Assembly: GCA_009903795.1 (NCBI GenBank)
Contig: WYER01000012.1
Coordinates: forward strand, 1-64,000
Direction of reading: 5' to 3'
Length of the DNA stretch: 64,000 nt
Origin: Nitrososphaerota archaeon
GTDB taxonomy: Archaea > Thermoproteota > Nitrososphaeria > Conexivisphaerales > UBA164
The notes beneath the pieces are model-generated. The model did not search any database. It was given only the letters and a program-made list of their open reading frames with translations, and was not told where the DNA came from. The first letter of the stretch is position 1. Every line of letters begins with the position of its first letter. The position numbers and the translations under genes were made by a program. Below are positions 53,398 to 61,368 of the stretch, in pieces.

Positions 53398-53683
53398 AGC
53401 TAAGGATATATTAAAACAGTCAGCGAATGACATTGACGAATTACAAAGAAGAACATTTGAATATGTTAATGCTTTTTCAAAGATAAATGGTGAACAGGCA
53501 AAAAAACTTGTTGAATCGCTAGAAAAAGAAGTCGGTTTAGAAGAAGATTATGCAATACAACTTGTTAACATTATGCCTAAAACTCCTGAAGAAATAAGAA
53601 CCTATCTTCTTGGATGGAAAAAAATAGTGCCTACAGAAACAATAATGAAAATAAATGAAATTTTAAACAGCGTTAAACAATAA
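53360..53683 (+). CDS. rpoF: DNA-directed RNA polymerase subunit F (Rpb4)
   Basis: 107 residues. The HRDC-like domain reads LVESLEKEVGLEEDYAIQLVNIMPKTPEEIRTYLLGWKK. It forms the stalk of RNA polymerase with RpoE. The start is inside the L21e gene. Its 3' end overlaps the convergent orc1/cdc6 gene by 21 nt. In most archaea DUF655 follows directly. Here DUF655 is 3 kb away beyond the origin, suggesting the origin region was inserted or the operon split. Confidence 0.93.
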   Translation: MRIIKSKKITIHEAKDILKQSANDIDELQRRTFEYVNAFSKINGEQAKKLVESLEKEVGLEEDYAIQLVNIMPKTPEEIRTYLLGWKKIVPTETIMKINEILNSVKQ

Positions 53684-54880
53684 TTTAAAAATTTCATCGT
53701 TTTTTAAAGCCTCAATTATTTGGTTTTTATCTACTGCCAGTTCAACTTTTTTAGATCTACCATGCCTACCTCTGTTTATAATTGGAGCCGAAACCAAACC
53801 TAACATATCTAGCTCGTTTATTATAGAACTTACTCTTCTTTGTGTTAATGGTTGTAACCCCAATTGATTGCATACTTCTTGATATTTAAGATAAACGTGA
53901 CCAGTTGTTTCTCCGTTCGAAAAGCTTGCGATTGAATACAGAACGGCTTTTTCTTGTACTGGTAAAGAAGATATAGCTTCTTGTACTTTATCTCTTTCTA
54001 TGTTTTTAAGGGCCTCATGAACATGCTTCTCTTCGATCTTTATAGATCCCTCTCTTTCAGCAAGTTCGCCAGATACTCTGAGAAGATCAACTGCTCTCCT
54101 AGCATCGCCGTGTTCACTACCTGAATATGCAGCGATAAGATTTATTATTTCATTGCTTACTGAATTTTCAATAAATGCTTCTCTAACTCTGTCTTTTAAT
54201 ATTTCTTTTATTTCTTCTACTGTATATGGTGGAAAAAGTATTTCTTCTGATCTTAGGCTGCTTTGAACTCTTCCTTCAAGATATTCCATGAATTTTAAAT
54301 CGTTTGAGATTCCAACTATCGCAACAAAGCTTTTGTTGCCCATTGTAGTATATATGCTATCATATCTAGTGAATTGATAAAGTATGTCATTTCCTATATC
54401 CCTTTTAGAAGCATTGTTAACCAAAAAATCTATTTCATCTAAAATAAGAACCAATTTTATACCATTATTGATTAAATGTTCAAATATTCTTTTTTCTACT
54501 TCACTTAAAGATAATCCAGTAAAGGGAATTTTTACTCCAATATTTTCTCCAATTTCACTTAAAACTCTATAAGGAGTGCCGCTTATTCTACAGTTGAGAT
54601 AAGCAAAAACCGTGTAGTTATCTTTTATATATTTGTTAAGTTTATTCATAACATATCTGGCCACCATAGTTTTTCCCGTTCCTGTTTTTCCATAAAGTAA
54701 AAGGTTAGAAGGTTTAGCACCTTTTATAATAGGAGATAGTGTTTCTCCAATCTTTTTTATTTGTTCGTCTCTAAATAGTATTCTTTCTGGTATATAATCT
54801 ATATTAAGAACTTCTCTTTTTTTAAAAATTGATTTACCAGAGGCAACTTTATTAAATATATTATCAAGAAATTCAGACAA
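53663..54880 (-). CDS. cdc6: Orc1/Cdc6 replication initiator
   Basis: 405 residues. Walker A LLLYGKTGTGKTMVARYV, Walker B LVLILDEIDFLVN, sensor 1 AIVGISNDLKF, the initiator-specific region RVQSSLRSEEILFPPYTVEEI and sensor 2 GDARRAVDLL. The C-terminal winged helix includes LGLQPLTQRRVSSIINELDMLGL, which contacts ORB sites. It starts at TTG 54,880, directly at the edge of a 16-bp repeat in the origin. It recognises the origin and loads MCM. Confidence 0.95.
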   Translation of the reverse strand: MSEFLDNIFNKVASGKSIFKKREVLNIDYIPERILFRDEQIKKIGETLSPIIKGAKPSNLLLYGKTGTGKTMVARYVMNKLNKYIKDNYTVFAYLNCRISGTPYRVLSEIGENIGVKIPFTGLSLSEVEKRIFEHLINNGIKLVLILDEIDFLVNNASKRDIGNDILYQFTRYDSIYTTMGNKSFVAIVGISNDLKFMEYLEGRVQSSLRSEEILFPPYTVEEIKEILKDRVREAFIENSVSNEIINLIAAYSGSEHGDARRAVDLLRVSGELAEREGSIKIEEKHVHEALKNIERDKVQEAISSLPVQEKAVLYSIASFSNGETTGHVYLKYQEVCNQLGLQPLTQRRVSSIINELDMLGLVSAPIINRGRHGRSKKVELAVDKNQIIEALKNDEIFKLLFNAV

Positions 54881-55064
54881 TCAGCCCTACACCCCATGAT
54901 TTCTTTTGCATCTCTTTTAACAAAAGAATATTTTTATAAAAGAAATTATAAAGATAAAAATAAAGATAAATTTACTAACAGTAAATTTTTTTTAATAAAA
55001 ACAAAAATTATTACAAAAAGAAAAATAGAAAAGAAACAGAAGAAAATGTGGGGTGTAGGGCTGA
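54881..55064. repeat. 16-bp inverted repeat pair flanking the AT-rich part of the origin
   Basis: TGGGGTGTAGGGCTGA occurs on the plus strand at 55,049-55,064 and on the minus strand at 54,881-54,896, a perfect inverted pair 152 bp apart. Both copies have a GGGGTG-type G-string as in ORB sites but lack the TCCAGTGGA half. The left copy touches the cdc6 start codon, so initiator binding there could also repress cdc6. Confidence 0.75.
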
Positions 55065-55114
55065 CTTAAAGTTAATTTATTGTTAAATTATATATTTTTA
55101 ACATGTAGCTTGAT

Positions 55115-55134
55115 ACCCCTATATTTCCACTGGA
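55115..55134 (-). repeat. ORB-type origin recognition box 1
   Basis: On the minus strand TCCAGTGGAAATATAGGGGT, matching the crenarchaeal mini-ORB pattern TTCCAGTGGAAACGAAGGGGT with the G-string at the 3' side. An identical copy lies 59 bp downstream in the same orientation. Confidence 0.85.
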
Positions 55135-55173
55135 GCTATTGCAGGTTTATTATCAATTATTAACTGTTAAACA

Positions 55174-55193
55174 ACCCCTATATTTCCACTGGA
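55174..55193 (-). repeat. ORB-type origin recognition box 2
   Basis: All 20 bases are identical to the box at 55,115-55,134, in the same orientation. It is preceded on the minus strand by GT where the first box has GC. Two boxes in the same direction would place two initiator molecules in the same polarity. Confidence 0.85.
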
Positions 55194-55283
55194 ACATCTG
55201 CAAACAATTTAATAAGTTAAAATTAAATCGGTAAAGTTAATATAAAGTTAAGGTAATAATTTGCTAATAGCAATTTTGATAAG

Positions 55284-55332
55284 TTGTTAACAAAAATTAT
55301 CAAATATACTTATTTTTAAAAATTGTTAACAA
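55284..55332. promoter_or_regulatory. two TTGTTAACAA palindromes upstream of the winged-helix gene
   Basis: TTGTTAACAA at 55,284-55,293 and again at 55,323-55,332, each a perfect 10-bp palindrome, 39 bp apart start to start. The second lies 10 nt before the TTG start of the next gene. Their placement suggests operator sites for that winged-helix protein or sites used in origin function. Inference from symmetry and spacing. Confidence 0.5.
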
Positions 55333-55342
55333 AAAAAGGGAT

Positions 55343-55759
55343 TTGGCAAAGAAGGCCATAAAGCTTGAGTTTGAGGATGAGAATGGTGCTAGATATTCCT
55401 TTAAAGTAGAGGGAAATATAGAAAAAGATAAAGTTTTAAGGCTTTTAGAGCTTTATGACCTTCTTTCTTCGTCTTCTGAAAACAATAGTAAAAAAGACGT
55501 GGATGAAGAATACGAAAAAGACCTTTATAGTAAAATAAAAAGGTTAATTAACATGCTTCCTCTTACTGGTTTTACATCAAAAGATGTACTTAGTATGCTT
55601 GAAGATCGGTTTAACATAAGTGTTAAATTACCAATAATTTCTACGTATCTCAGAAGAATGTATGATAAAGGAGAACTTTCAAGGAAAAAGGTTGGAAGAG
55701 AATGGGTATATTTTAGAAAGGAAGTCGAAAAAATAATCATAAAAGATAAAAGGGATTAA
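55343..55759 (+). CDS. origin-adjacent winged-helix DNA-binding protein
   Basis: 138 residues from a TTG start. Residues 1-40 form a short strand-rich domain (AIKLEFEDENGARYSFKVEGNI), an acidic linker follows, and residues about 60-135 are a winged helix (LINMLPLTGFTSKDVLSMLEDRFNISVKLPIISTYLRRMYDKGELSRKKVGREWVYF). I do not recognise a named family. Its position facing the ORB sites recalls winged-helix initiator or regulator proteins next to archaeal origins (such as WhiP), though it is much shorter. The 3' end overlaps thiL by 4 nt. Confidence 0.75.
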   Translation: MAKKAIKLEFEDENGARYSFKVEGNIEKDKVLRLLELYDLLSSSSENNSKKDVDEEYEKDLYSKIKRLINMLPLTGFTSKDVLSMLEDRFNISVKLPIISTYLRRMYDKGELSRKKVGREWVYFRKEVEKIIIKDKRD

Positions 55760-56691
55760 AAAGTGAAAACCCATCCTTTCTTCTCTACTTTATCACCATT
55801 ACTTAAATAAACACCTTTGCCTTTTACAACCGTTCCAATGTTATAAATTTTAACGTTATGTTTTTTTGCAAGCCTTTGTAAAAAAGATTCTTTTTTAGGA
55901 TTAACAGTAAAAACCATTTGATATTCTTCTCCACCATATAGGGCATCCTTTAAAGGATCTCTTCCTTCTAATGAAATTAATTTTTTAATTTCTTCACTCA
56001 TCGGATAATTGTTAACAATAATCTTAACTTTGCTTTGTTCAGCAATTTCATTAAGAGTATATGCTAAACCATCACTAGAATCCATAGATGCTGTAATGTA
56101 ACCTGAATTTATAGCATCTATATTAAAGTTAACTTGAGGATCAGGTTCATAAACGGCTTTTAAGGCAAAAAACTTTAATTTTTCGTTATTAATCTCTTTT
56201 TTATTAATAAGGTAATCTAAACCTATAGTCGTTAATCCAAAATCTCCAACAACATATACTTTATCACCAACACGAGCCCCACTTCTTAGAACCTTTCTTT
56301 TGTATTTGCCAATTATTATACAATCTATTATTAAATCATTAGCCTTGTTAACATCGCCGCCTATAAGTGTTATTTTGTATTTATTCGTCATTTCTTTTAT
56401 TCCTTTTAAAATTTCAATTATGTATTCGTTGTTTATTCCTTCTGGAAAAGCAAAACTTAGCATCATAAACTTTGCAGTAACACCCTTAGTTGAAAGGTCA
56501 GAAAGTACCGCAACAACAGACTTACGTCCAAGCTGATAGCCGCTCATGCCTTCAGGAACATCAGTACTTTTAACAAGCATATCTACTTTATACGCCCACT
56601 TATTAGACAAGTAAGCCACATCATCTGTCAACGGATAATCTTTAACTTCAAACGTACTTCGTATCTTTTCTATTATTTCAAGTTCGTTCAA
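55756..56691 (-). CDS. thiL: thiamine-monophosphate kinase
   Basis: 311 residues. DDVAYLSNKWAYKVDMLVKSTDVPEGM, SVVAVLSDLSTKGVTAKFMMLSF, LIGGDVNKAND and the C-terminal SMDSSDGLAYTL are ThiL motifs (ATP and metal aspartates). It makes thiamine diphosphate. It is on the minus strand 52 nt downstream of DUF655, with which it may be transcribed. Confidence 0.92.
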   Translation of the reverse strand: MNELEIIEKIRSTFEVKDYPLTDDVAYLSNKWAYKVDMLVKSTDVPEGMSGYQLGRKSVVAVLSDLSTKGVTAKFMMLSFAFPEGINNEYIIEILKGIKEMTNKYKITLIGGDVNKANDLIIDCIIIGKYKRKVLRSGARVGDKVYVVGDFGLTTIGLDYLINKKEINNEKLKFFALKAVYEPDPQVNFNIDAINSGYITASMDSSDGLAYTLNEIAEQSKVKIIVNNYPMSEEIKKLISLEGRDPLKDALYGGEEYQMVFTVNPKKESFLQRLAKKHNVKIYNIGTVVKGKGVYLSNGDKVEKKGWVFTF

Positions 56692-56743
56692 TCAAATCAC
56701 CATTAAAAGGACTAAATCGTTAATATTAAATGTTTATTTATAT

Positions 56744-57310
56744 TCACTCTTTAAATTGTTTAACAAAAAGATATATTTGCTGATTACCTTTAAGTTCTTC
56801 TAAAATTCTTTCTGTAATTTTTTTAGCGGGGTCTTTAAGACCAACACGTTCTTCTATATCTTTAAAACTTGTAAAAGGCTTCTTTTCCTTCTCTTTTAAT
56901 ATGACGTTCATTAAAGTTTTTCCAATGCCCGGTATCAGTTCTAAAGAATTTAATCTCGGTGTAACTGGCATAGCATTGTTAAAAAAATTGACAAACTTCT
57001 GTTCGTTTTCTATAACAATTGTTTCAACAGCTTGAGGTAAAGTGTTTTTTGCTATTGATGTAAGGCTTTCATATTTTAGCTTTCCAAGCACGCTAAGAAC
57101 TTTTTCTCTTCTTTCTTTACTTATATTTAACTTTTCTAATATAACATAATTTACGCCAGGAATGCCCAATAATTCAAGCAACATAAAGTAATCTCCCCCT
57201 ATTGCCTGTATAATCGTACCTCTTTTTCCTTTTATAGTTAATGACTCAGAATTTAGTTTAAAATCTAAAATGTAGGCTACGCTTTCATATTTTTTCTGTT
57301 GTGTTTGCAA
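56744..57310 (-). CDS. DUF655 RNA/DNA-binding protein
   Basis: 188 residues. The N-terminal OB-like part has VAYILDFKLNSESLTIKGKRGTIIQAIGGDYFMLLEL. The C-terminal helix-hairpin-helix part has LNSLELIPGIGKTLMNVILKEKEKKPFTSFKDIEERVGLKDPAKKITERI. This is the DUF655 family normally encoded after L21e and RpoF, of probable RNA-related role. Here it is separated from them by the origin block. Confidence 0.88.
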   Translation of the reverse strand: MQTQQKKYESVAYILDFKLNSESLTIKGKRGTIIQAIGGDYFMLLELLGIPGVNYVILEKLNISKERREKVLSVLGKLKYESLTSIAKNTLPQAVETIVIENEQKFVNFFNNAMPVTPRLNSLELIPGIGKTLMNVILKEKEKKPFTSFKDIEERVGLKDPAKKITERILEELKGNQQIYLFVKQFKE

Positions 57311-57369
57311 TTTTCTAATATAATATTAAAAAGGCATATTATAAAAGCTTACCTAAAAAGAATACTGAC

Positions 57370-57800
57370 CTTCTCCCCTCTTTGAGAGATAAGTATTTCC
57401 TTAGGTCTCAGCTGTTACACCCTTTATGGATGTTACTTTACTGTTAAAACCATTAAGTTTATTGCTTTCTTCAAAATGTTCAATGTTCTGTTTAGATCGC
57501 TATGTAGTATATGGCCTTTAGGATAACTAAATGCCTCCAGCTCTTCTTTTGATTTTCGCATCATAATAGACGTAGCATCTGGACTTTTTATACTCAAAGA
57601 CCTTAAACACTTTTATTGTATACCCTTAGCCCTCACTTCTATCATACCTATTAATTTGCAAAAATATAATATGTTTACCTTGAACTTGTTGGCCCTCGTT
57701 TATCTACTTAACATCGTAGATACCTCCCTAGGGTATTGCAGGAGATTTCAACTATAGCTCCTCATCTCAATTAAGTTGACCAGAGAAAAGCATCTCAAAG
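57370..57800 (-). pseudogene. TnpB C-terminal fossil
   Basis: The 570-nt gap between DUF655 and the RNase P gene has no intact gene. In the middle, minus-strand frames read SPDATSIM then KSKEELEAFSYPKGHILHSDLNRTLNILKKAINLM. SPKGHxLHSDLNGxLNILKK is the zinc-ribbon/RuvC-III end of an archaeal TnpB lineage (cysteines already lost). Stops elsewhere show it is dead. This is a third TnpB type in the window. Confidence 0.6.
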
Positions 57801-57880
57801 AGAAATAGTATTTTTGATTTAAGAAAATTTACCACGAACATAGAATAAGCAAGTTTATAGGTCGTCGCTTACATTTCGCA

Positions 57881-58207
57881 CTATACTGGACTAAATGCTT
57901 TCAAAAATTTCTTTGCAGATTTGATACTTCCAAAAGTTTTTAACGGTACTAAATTAACCCCGTAGTTTTTTACATATTGTATTGCGAGATAAAATGCTCT
58001 GGGATCAATATCATAATATCTGAACTTTAAGAGAAGAAAATTATCTTTGTTTAAAAAGACTGTCTTTATTTCTATCCTAAAAAGAGCATAGTTGCCCATC
58101 AGTTCTTTTAATGCTCTTATTACGTTCTCACTTACTTTTAAAGGCGGTGATTTTTCTATCATAATAAGAATGTATCTTGTCCTAAATTTTTTCAAAATAC
58201 CTTTCAT
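57881..58207 (-). CDS. rnp2: RNase P protein component 2 (Pop5)
   Basis: 108 residues. [58 protein letters not shown] matches Pop5/Rpp14. It binds the RNase P RNA with Rnp3 for pre-tRNA 5' processing. It overlaps the rnp3 3' end by 26 nt, the usual pairing. Confidence 0.85.
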
Positions 58208-58712
58208 CTCCTAATAAGCTAGCTAATTTTTTAAAAAAAGATCTGTATAGTTTTTTATTTTCAAAATTTTTTATTCCATAAAAAAATTCTACAGCATAGT
58301 TTAGAACTATTGGAGAAACAAATTCGTGCACATTAGTGGCCCCACTTCCATATAATAAAGGAATTGGATAGATCTTTCTTAGAGATTTTATAAAATCCAA
58401 GTGAGATTCGTTATTAGTTATAAAATTGTTAAAATCAGCTATAACCGCAAATACCCTATTAGGGTGTTTTCTTATGTACTCAAAAACCGCTTTATAATTT
58501 TTTACATTTGCAGTAACCAAGGGGCCTTTAAAATCCTTTGAAGGATCGTATTTATAATGATAAACATTTATCCCTTTTATTTCTAAATTTTTTTCTATTT
58601 CTTCAGCTAAGATTATTTTTATGCCGGTTATTTTGCTCAACGTTAAAAACGCTTTATCAACTTTTTTTACGTAAAAATCTGCTTTCTTACTAACGTAGTT
58701 TTCAATAAACAT
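58182..58712 (-). CDS. rnp3: RNase P protein component 3 (Rpp30)
   Basis: 176 residues, a short TIM-barrel-like protein. Strands such as [42 protein letters not shown] and [29 protein letters not shown] are consistent with the PHP-like fold of Rpp30. Sequence conservation is weak. Its place directly before rnp2 is the main support. It is divergent from the Lrp-type gene. Confidence 0.72.
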
Positions 58713-58843
58713 GCATATTTACGTGTTTTTTGTATAATAAAAATTTATCTGAATACGATTCTTGCGGGAAAGCTTTACTTTTTTGTCAGAACCGCGTTTT
58801 GTTAATGGTAAAATTTATAACGAATGTTTTACAATTATTTTCT

Positions 58844-59074
58844 ATGGCAACAGCGTATGTATTAATAAATACGGATATGGGGTATGAAGGGGAAGTCTTA
58901 AAACAGTTAAAAGAAATGCAGGGTGTAAAAGAAGTATATCTAGTTTATGGCGTTTATGATATAATAGCAAAAATTGAAGCAGAAAGTATGGAACAAGTAA
59001 AAGAAATAATAACTTGGAAAATAAGAAGGTTAGAAAAAGTAAGATCAACACTATCAATGATTGTAATGGAATAA
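58844..59074 (+). CDS. stand-alone Lrp/AsnC ligand-binding (RAM) domain
   Basis: 76 residues from ATG 58,844 (MATAYVLINTDMGYEGEVLKQLKEMQGVKEVYLVYGVYDIIAKIEAE). A ttataac box lies about 27 nt upstream, so the message is leaderless. The sequence matches the RAM domain of Lrp regulators without a DNA-binding helix-turn-helix. Stand-alone RAM proteins can bind amino acids and form decamers or mix with Lrp partners. The longer frame from 58,730 has no support. Confidence 0.85.
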   Translation: MATAYVLINTDMGYEGEVLKQLKEMQGVKEVYLVYGVYDIIAKIEAESMEQVKEIITWKIRRLEKVRSTLSMIVME

Positions 59075-59149
59075 CATCACAAACCTTGTTTATTTATAGA
59101 ATTTTATCTTCTATATACTTTATTTTTATCGTTTGAAACGTCATCCATT

Positions 59150-59665
59150 ACAATAGATCAAAACTTGATTTTATAGTGAATTCATCGCATTAACAACTTT
59201 ATGAGCGTTTTCCCTTAAATAGCTTTGGTAAAGCAGGTTAATCAAAATACGTTGACCTCCCGGATTCACTCAATTTTTGTGATCAATTGTAAAGGACGCA
59301 GTTACAAAATGATACGTTAATTACTTTTTAGCTTTATTCTGTTAACTCTAGACTTTATGGTCACAAGACATTTTGTACTACAACTCAATCGTAACGATAA
59401 CAGTTTTGGATATGTCTACATCATTCATTTTCATGCCCTCTTTGTTGTAATCATAATACATTGTTATGAAGTACTGCTTCAGGTTTTTCTTATAACCCAT
59501 CGCATAGTTTAAAAAGAGTTATCATAAATTTTTCATCTCTTATTAACTCATAATACGCTTTGCCGTTATTAGATCGTAGGATTGTGTATTATTTCTCATA
59601 AATGCTGAAACGACATTTTGCATCAAAAAGTTTTGAACTACTAGCTAAGGGCGAGTAGTTCATTA
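59150..59665. mobile_element. decayed ISH3-like insertion sequence
   Basis: Inverted ends atcaaaacttgatttta (about 59,157) and aaaaagttttgaactact (about 59,624-59,641). Internal segments are shared with the element at 8612-9352, including caggttaatcaaa and a gatcgtag / gatctaacg block in the minus strand (NNTQSYDLITAKRIMS). No intact transposase remains. The space holds nothing else. Confidence 0.55.
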
Positions 59666-59704
59666 GGTTAAATTATAAAAACCTCATTCTTATTATTAAC
59701 TAAC

Positions 59705-60712
59705 ATGTTATTTATAATAGGTTTAGGTGTGGATCCAAAAAACACAGCTCCTATTTTTATAAACTATGCCTCTTCAATTTGCGAAAAAAGCTATTTTGAT
59801 AATTATACTACATTTGTAAAAAACAGTGATTTAGTTTGGATAGAAAAAAAACTAAACGCAGTTCCCGTTAGCAGGGAAAAACTAGAAGATGTAGAACATT
59901 TTATTGAAGAAGCAAAAAACAAAAACGTCTGTTTGTATGTTTATGGTGATCCATACATAGCTACGACTCATCAGGCTTTAAAAGTTTATGCAATAGAAAA
60001 TAACATCGACGTAAAAACAGTTTATTCTTCAAGTTTTATAAATGTGATTTTTGGAGAAACCGGACTGCATATTTATAAAATAGGATTTGTCGGGTCTATA
60101 ATAAAAGATGACATAAATTCTAGAAATTATGTATATAAACAAGTAGGCGCGTCTTTGGAATTAAAAAAACACTCAATAATCATTCCTTCAGGGTATGAAG
60201 GTAACGTTAGATACCTTTTACATGAACTAAAACAAGCCGAAATTAACTTTAAGGAAGAAGTTTTTACTGACTACCGTTTTATTCTCCTTGTTAGCAGAGC
60301 CGGCACAGAAGAAGAGAAAATTTTAGGTGGTAAACTTTCTGAATTGCTAGAAAGTGAAATAGAACTCAAAGAACCATTTACGCTAATAGTACCTGGAACG
60401 TTACATTTTACCGAAGAAGAGGTTCTTAAAAAGGTTTATAAAATTTTACCTTCTCAAAACATTAAGCCTTCTACTTTAGAAATAAGGACTCAAAAAATTA
60501 TTGAGAAATGCAAAATTGCGATAAAAAACGCAGAACAAGACTCGATAATAAAAAATTATAAGGATGTTTTTGAAAATGCCTTTTTATACATAAAAGATGC
60601 AGAAGAAGCGCAACATAAAGGAGATCTAGTAACAGCACTAATGCAAGCTGCATACGCTGAGGGCCTTATTGATGCTCTAAGGTTTTTAGGCGAAAAGATA
60701 AGATGGGAATAA
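59705..60712 (+). CDS. dphB: diphthine synthase (DphB) fused to a DUF357-like domain
   Basis: 335 residues. Residues 1-255 are the SAM-dependent tetrapyrrole-methylase fold of DphB: MLFIIGLGVDP, VCLYVYGDPYIATTHQAL, VYSSSFINVIFGETGLHIYKIG and the later LLVSRAGTEEEKILGGKL. Residues about 265-335 read IEKCKIAIKNAEQDSIIKN, then VFENAFLYIKDAEEAQHKGDLVTALMQAAYAEGLIDALRFLG, matching the DUF357 helical domain usually found as a separate small protein. DphB trimethylates the EF-2 histidine on the way to diphthamide, and the EF-2 gene is also in the window. Confidence 0.85.
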   Translation: MLFIIGLGVDPKNTAPIFINYASSICEKSYFDNYTTFVKNSDLVWIEKKLNAVPVSREKLEDVEHFIEEAKNKNVCLYVYGDPYIATTHQALKVYAIENNIDVKTVYSSSFINVIFGETGLHIYKIGFVGSIIKDDINSRNYVYKQVGASLELKKHSIIIPSGYEGNVRYLLHELKQAEINFKEEVFTDYRFILLVSRAGTEEEKILGGKLSELLESEIELKEPFTLIVPGTLHFTEEEVLKKVYKILPSQNIKPSTLEIRTQKIIEKCKIAIKNAEQDSIIKNYKDVFENAFLYIKDAEEAQHKGDLVTALMQAAYAEGLIDALRFLGEKIRWE

Positions 60713-60952
60713 AACGGTTTTGCTCTACGTACATGCAAGTACGCATAAACATACCTATAATATGATGCGTTCCTCCATCTTCAGTACTCCCACGAGTATA
60801 AAATTTCCGAGTATAAAATTTCATTCTTTGGTTAAAGAACACGTAAGACGTAGTTCAACATATTTAGAAATTTCTAAGCTTTACTACACCACGAATGAAC
60901 AAAGCTATGCTATATACGAAAACCTCAAAATTAGGATTGTAGTAAATCAGCA
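60713..60952. other. gap with a 15-bp tandem repeat and a possible transposase scrap
   Basis: The 240-nt gap has no secure gene. The 15-mer cgagtataaaatttc is repeated perfectly in tandem at 60,793-60,822. A plus-strand frame ending at 60,956 contains HVRRSSTYLEISKLYYTTNEQSYAIYENLKI, which loosely resembles the C-terminal part of an archaeal DDE transposase. I do not call it a gene. Confidence 0.35.
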
Positions 60953-61366
60953 TTAATCAATAAATATTTTAAGTTCCCCATGCGCACCAGTTCTTAGGAT
61001 CGCAACAATCTCGCGCGGCAGATCTATGGCAGCAGCTGAACTTCTTATTGCCAACGTTCTATTAGACAAAAATTCGCTTTTTCTTATTACTATATCTGTT
61101 GGATGAGACAACGAAAGACCCTCGTGTCCATAACCAAAAAAGGAAAAACTAAAACCCCCAACGGTAATCAAGAAATCGATTCTACTATTATTTTTTCTAA
61201 TTTTATTCTTCATTTCATCCGGAAGGTCATAAACGCTAGCTGAACTATTAACTCCGATTATACAGTCGCCCCTTAAAGTTAGATGCGGTTCCTTAGTTAT
61301 TTCTAAGGTTGTTTTATGTCTTGCTGTAATATTTGGATGACCTTGAAATTTAACTATGTATTCCAT
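60953..61366 (-). CDS. DUF371 family protein
   Basis: 137 residues. The family features are MEYIVKFQGHPNITARHKTTLEITKE at the N-terminus, ASVYDLPDEMKNKIRK and the middle GYGHEGLSLSHPTDIVIRKS, with the C-terminal DLPREIVAILR. DUF371 is archaea-specific and of unknown function. It follows the prenyl synthase gene by 2 nt on the same strand. Confidence 0.88.
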   Translation of the reverse strand: MEYIVKFQGHPNITARHKTTLEITKEPHLTLRGDCIIGVNSSASVYDLPDEMKNKIRKNNSRIDFLITVGGFSFSFFGYGHEGLSLSHPTDIVIRKSEFLSNRTLAIRSSAAAIDLPREIVAILRTGAHGELKIFID

Positions 61367-61368
61367 TT

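Larger units (their letters stand above)
54881..55342. other. replication origin (oriC) next to cdc6
   Basis: A 462-bp gene-free, very AT-rich block between cdc6 and the winged-helix gene. It holds two identical ORB-type sites, a 16-bp inverted repeat pair and, between that pair, a run of A/T of about 150 nt that could be the unwinding element. Two TTGTTAACAA palindromes lie at the far side. Origins next to cdc6 with ORB sites are well established in archaea; this one is inferred from those features. Confidence 0.85.

Noticed and set aside
59150..59665. A small RNA or small gene between the RAM-domain gene and dphB
   Set aside because: Inverted ends and blocks shared with 8612-9352 explain it as an IS remnant.
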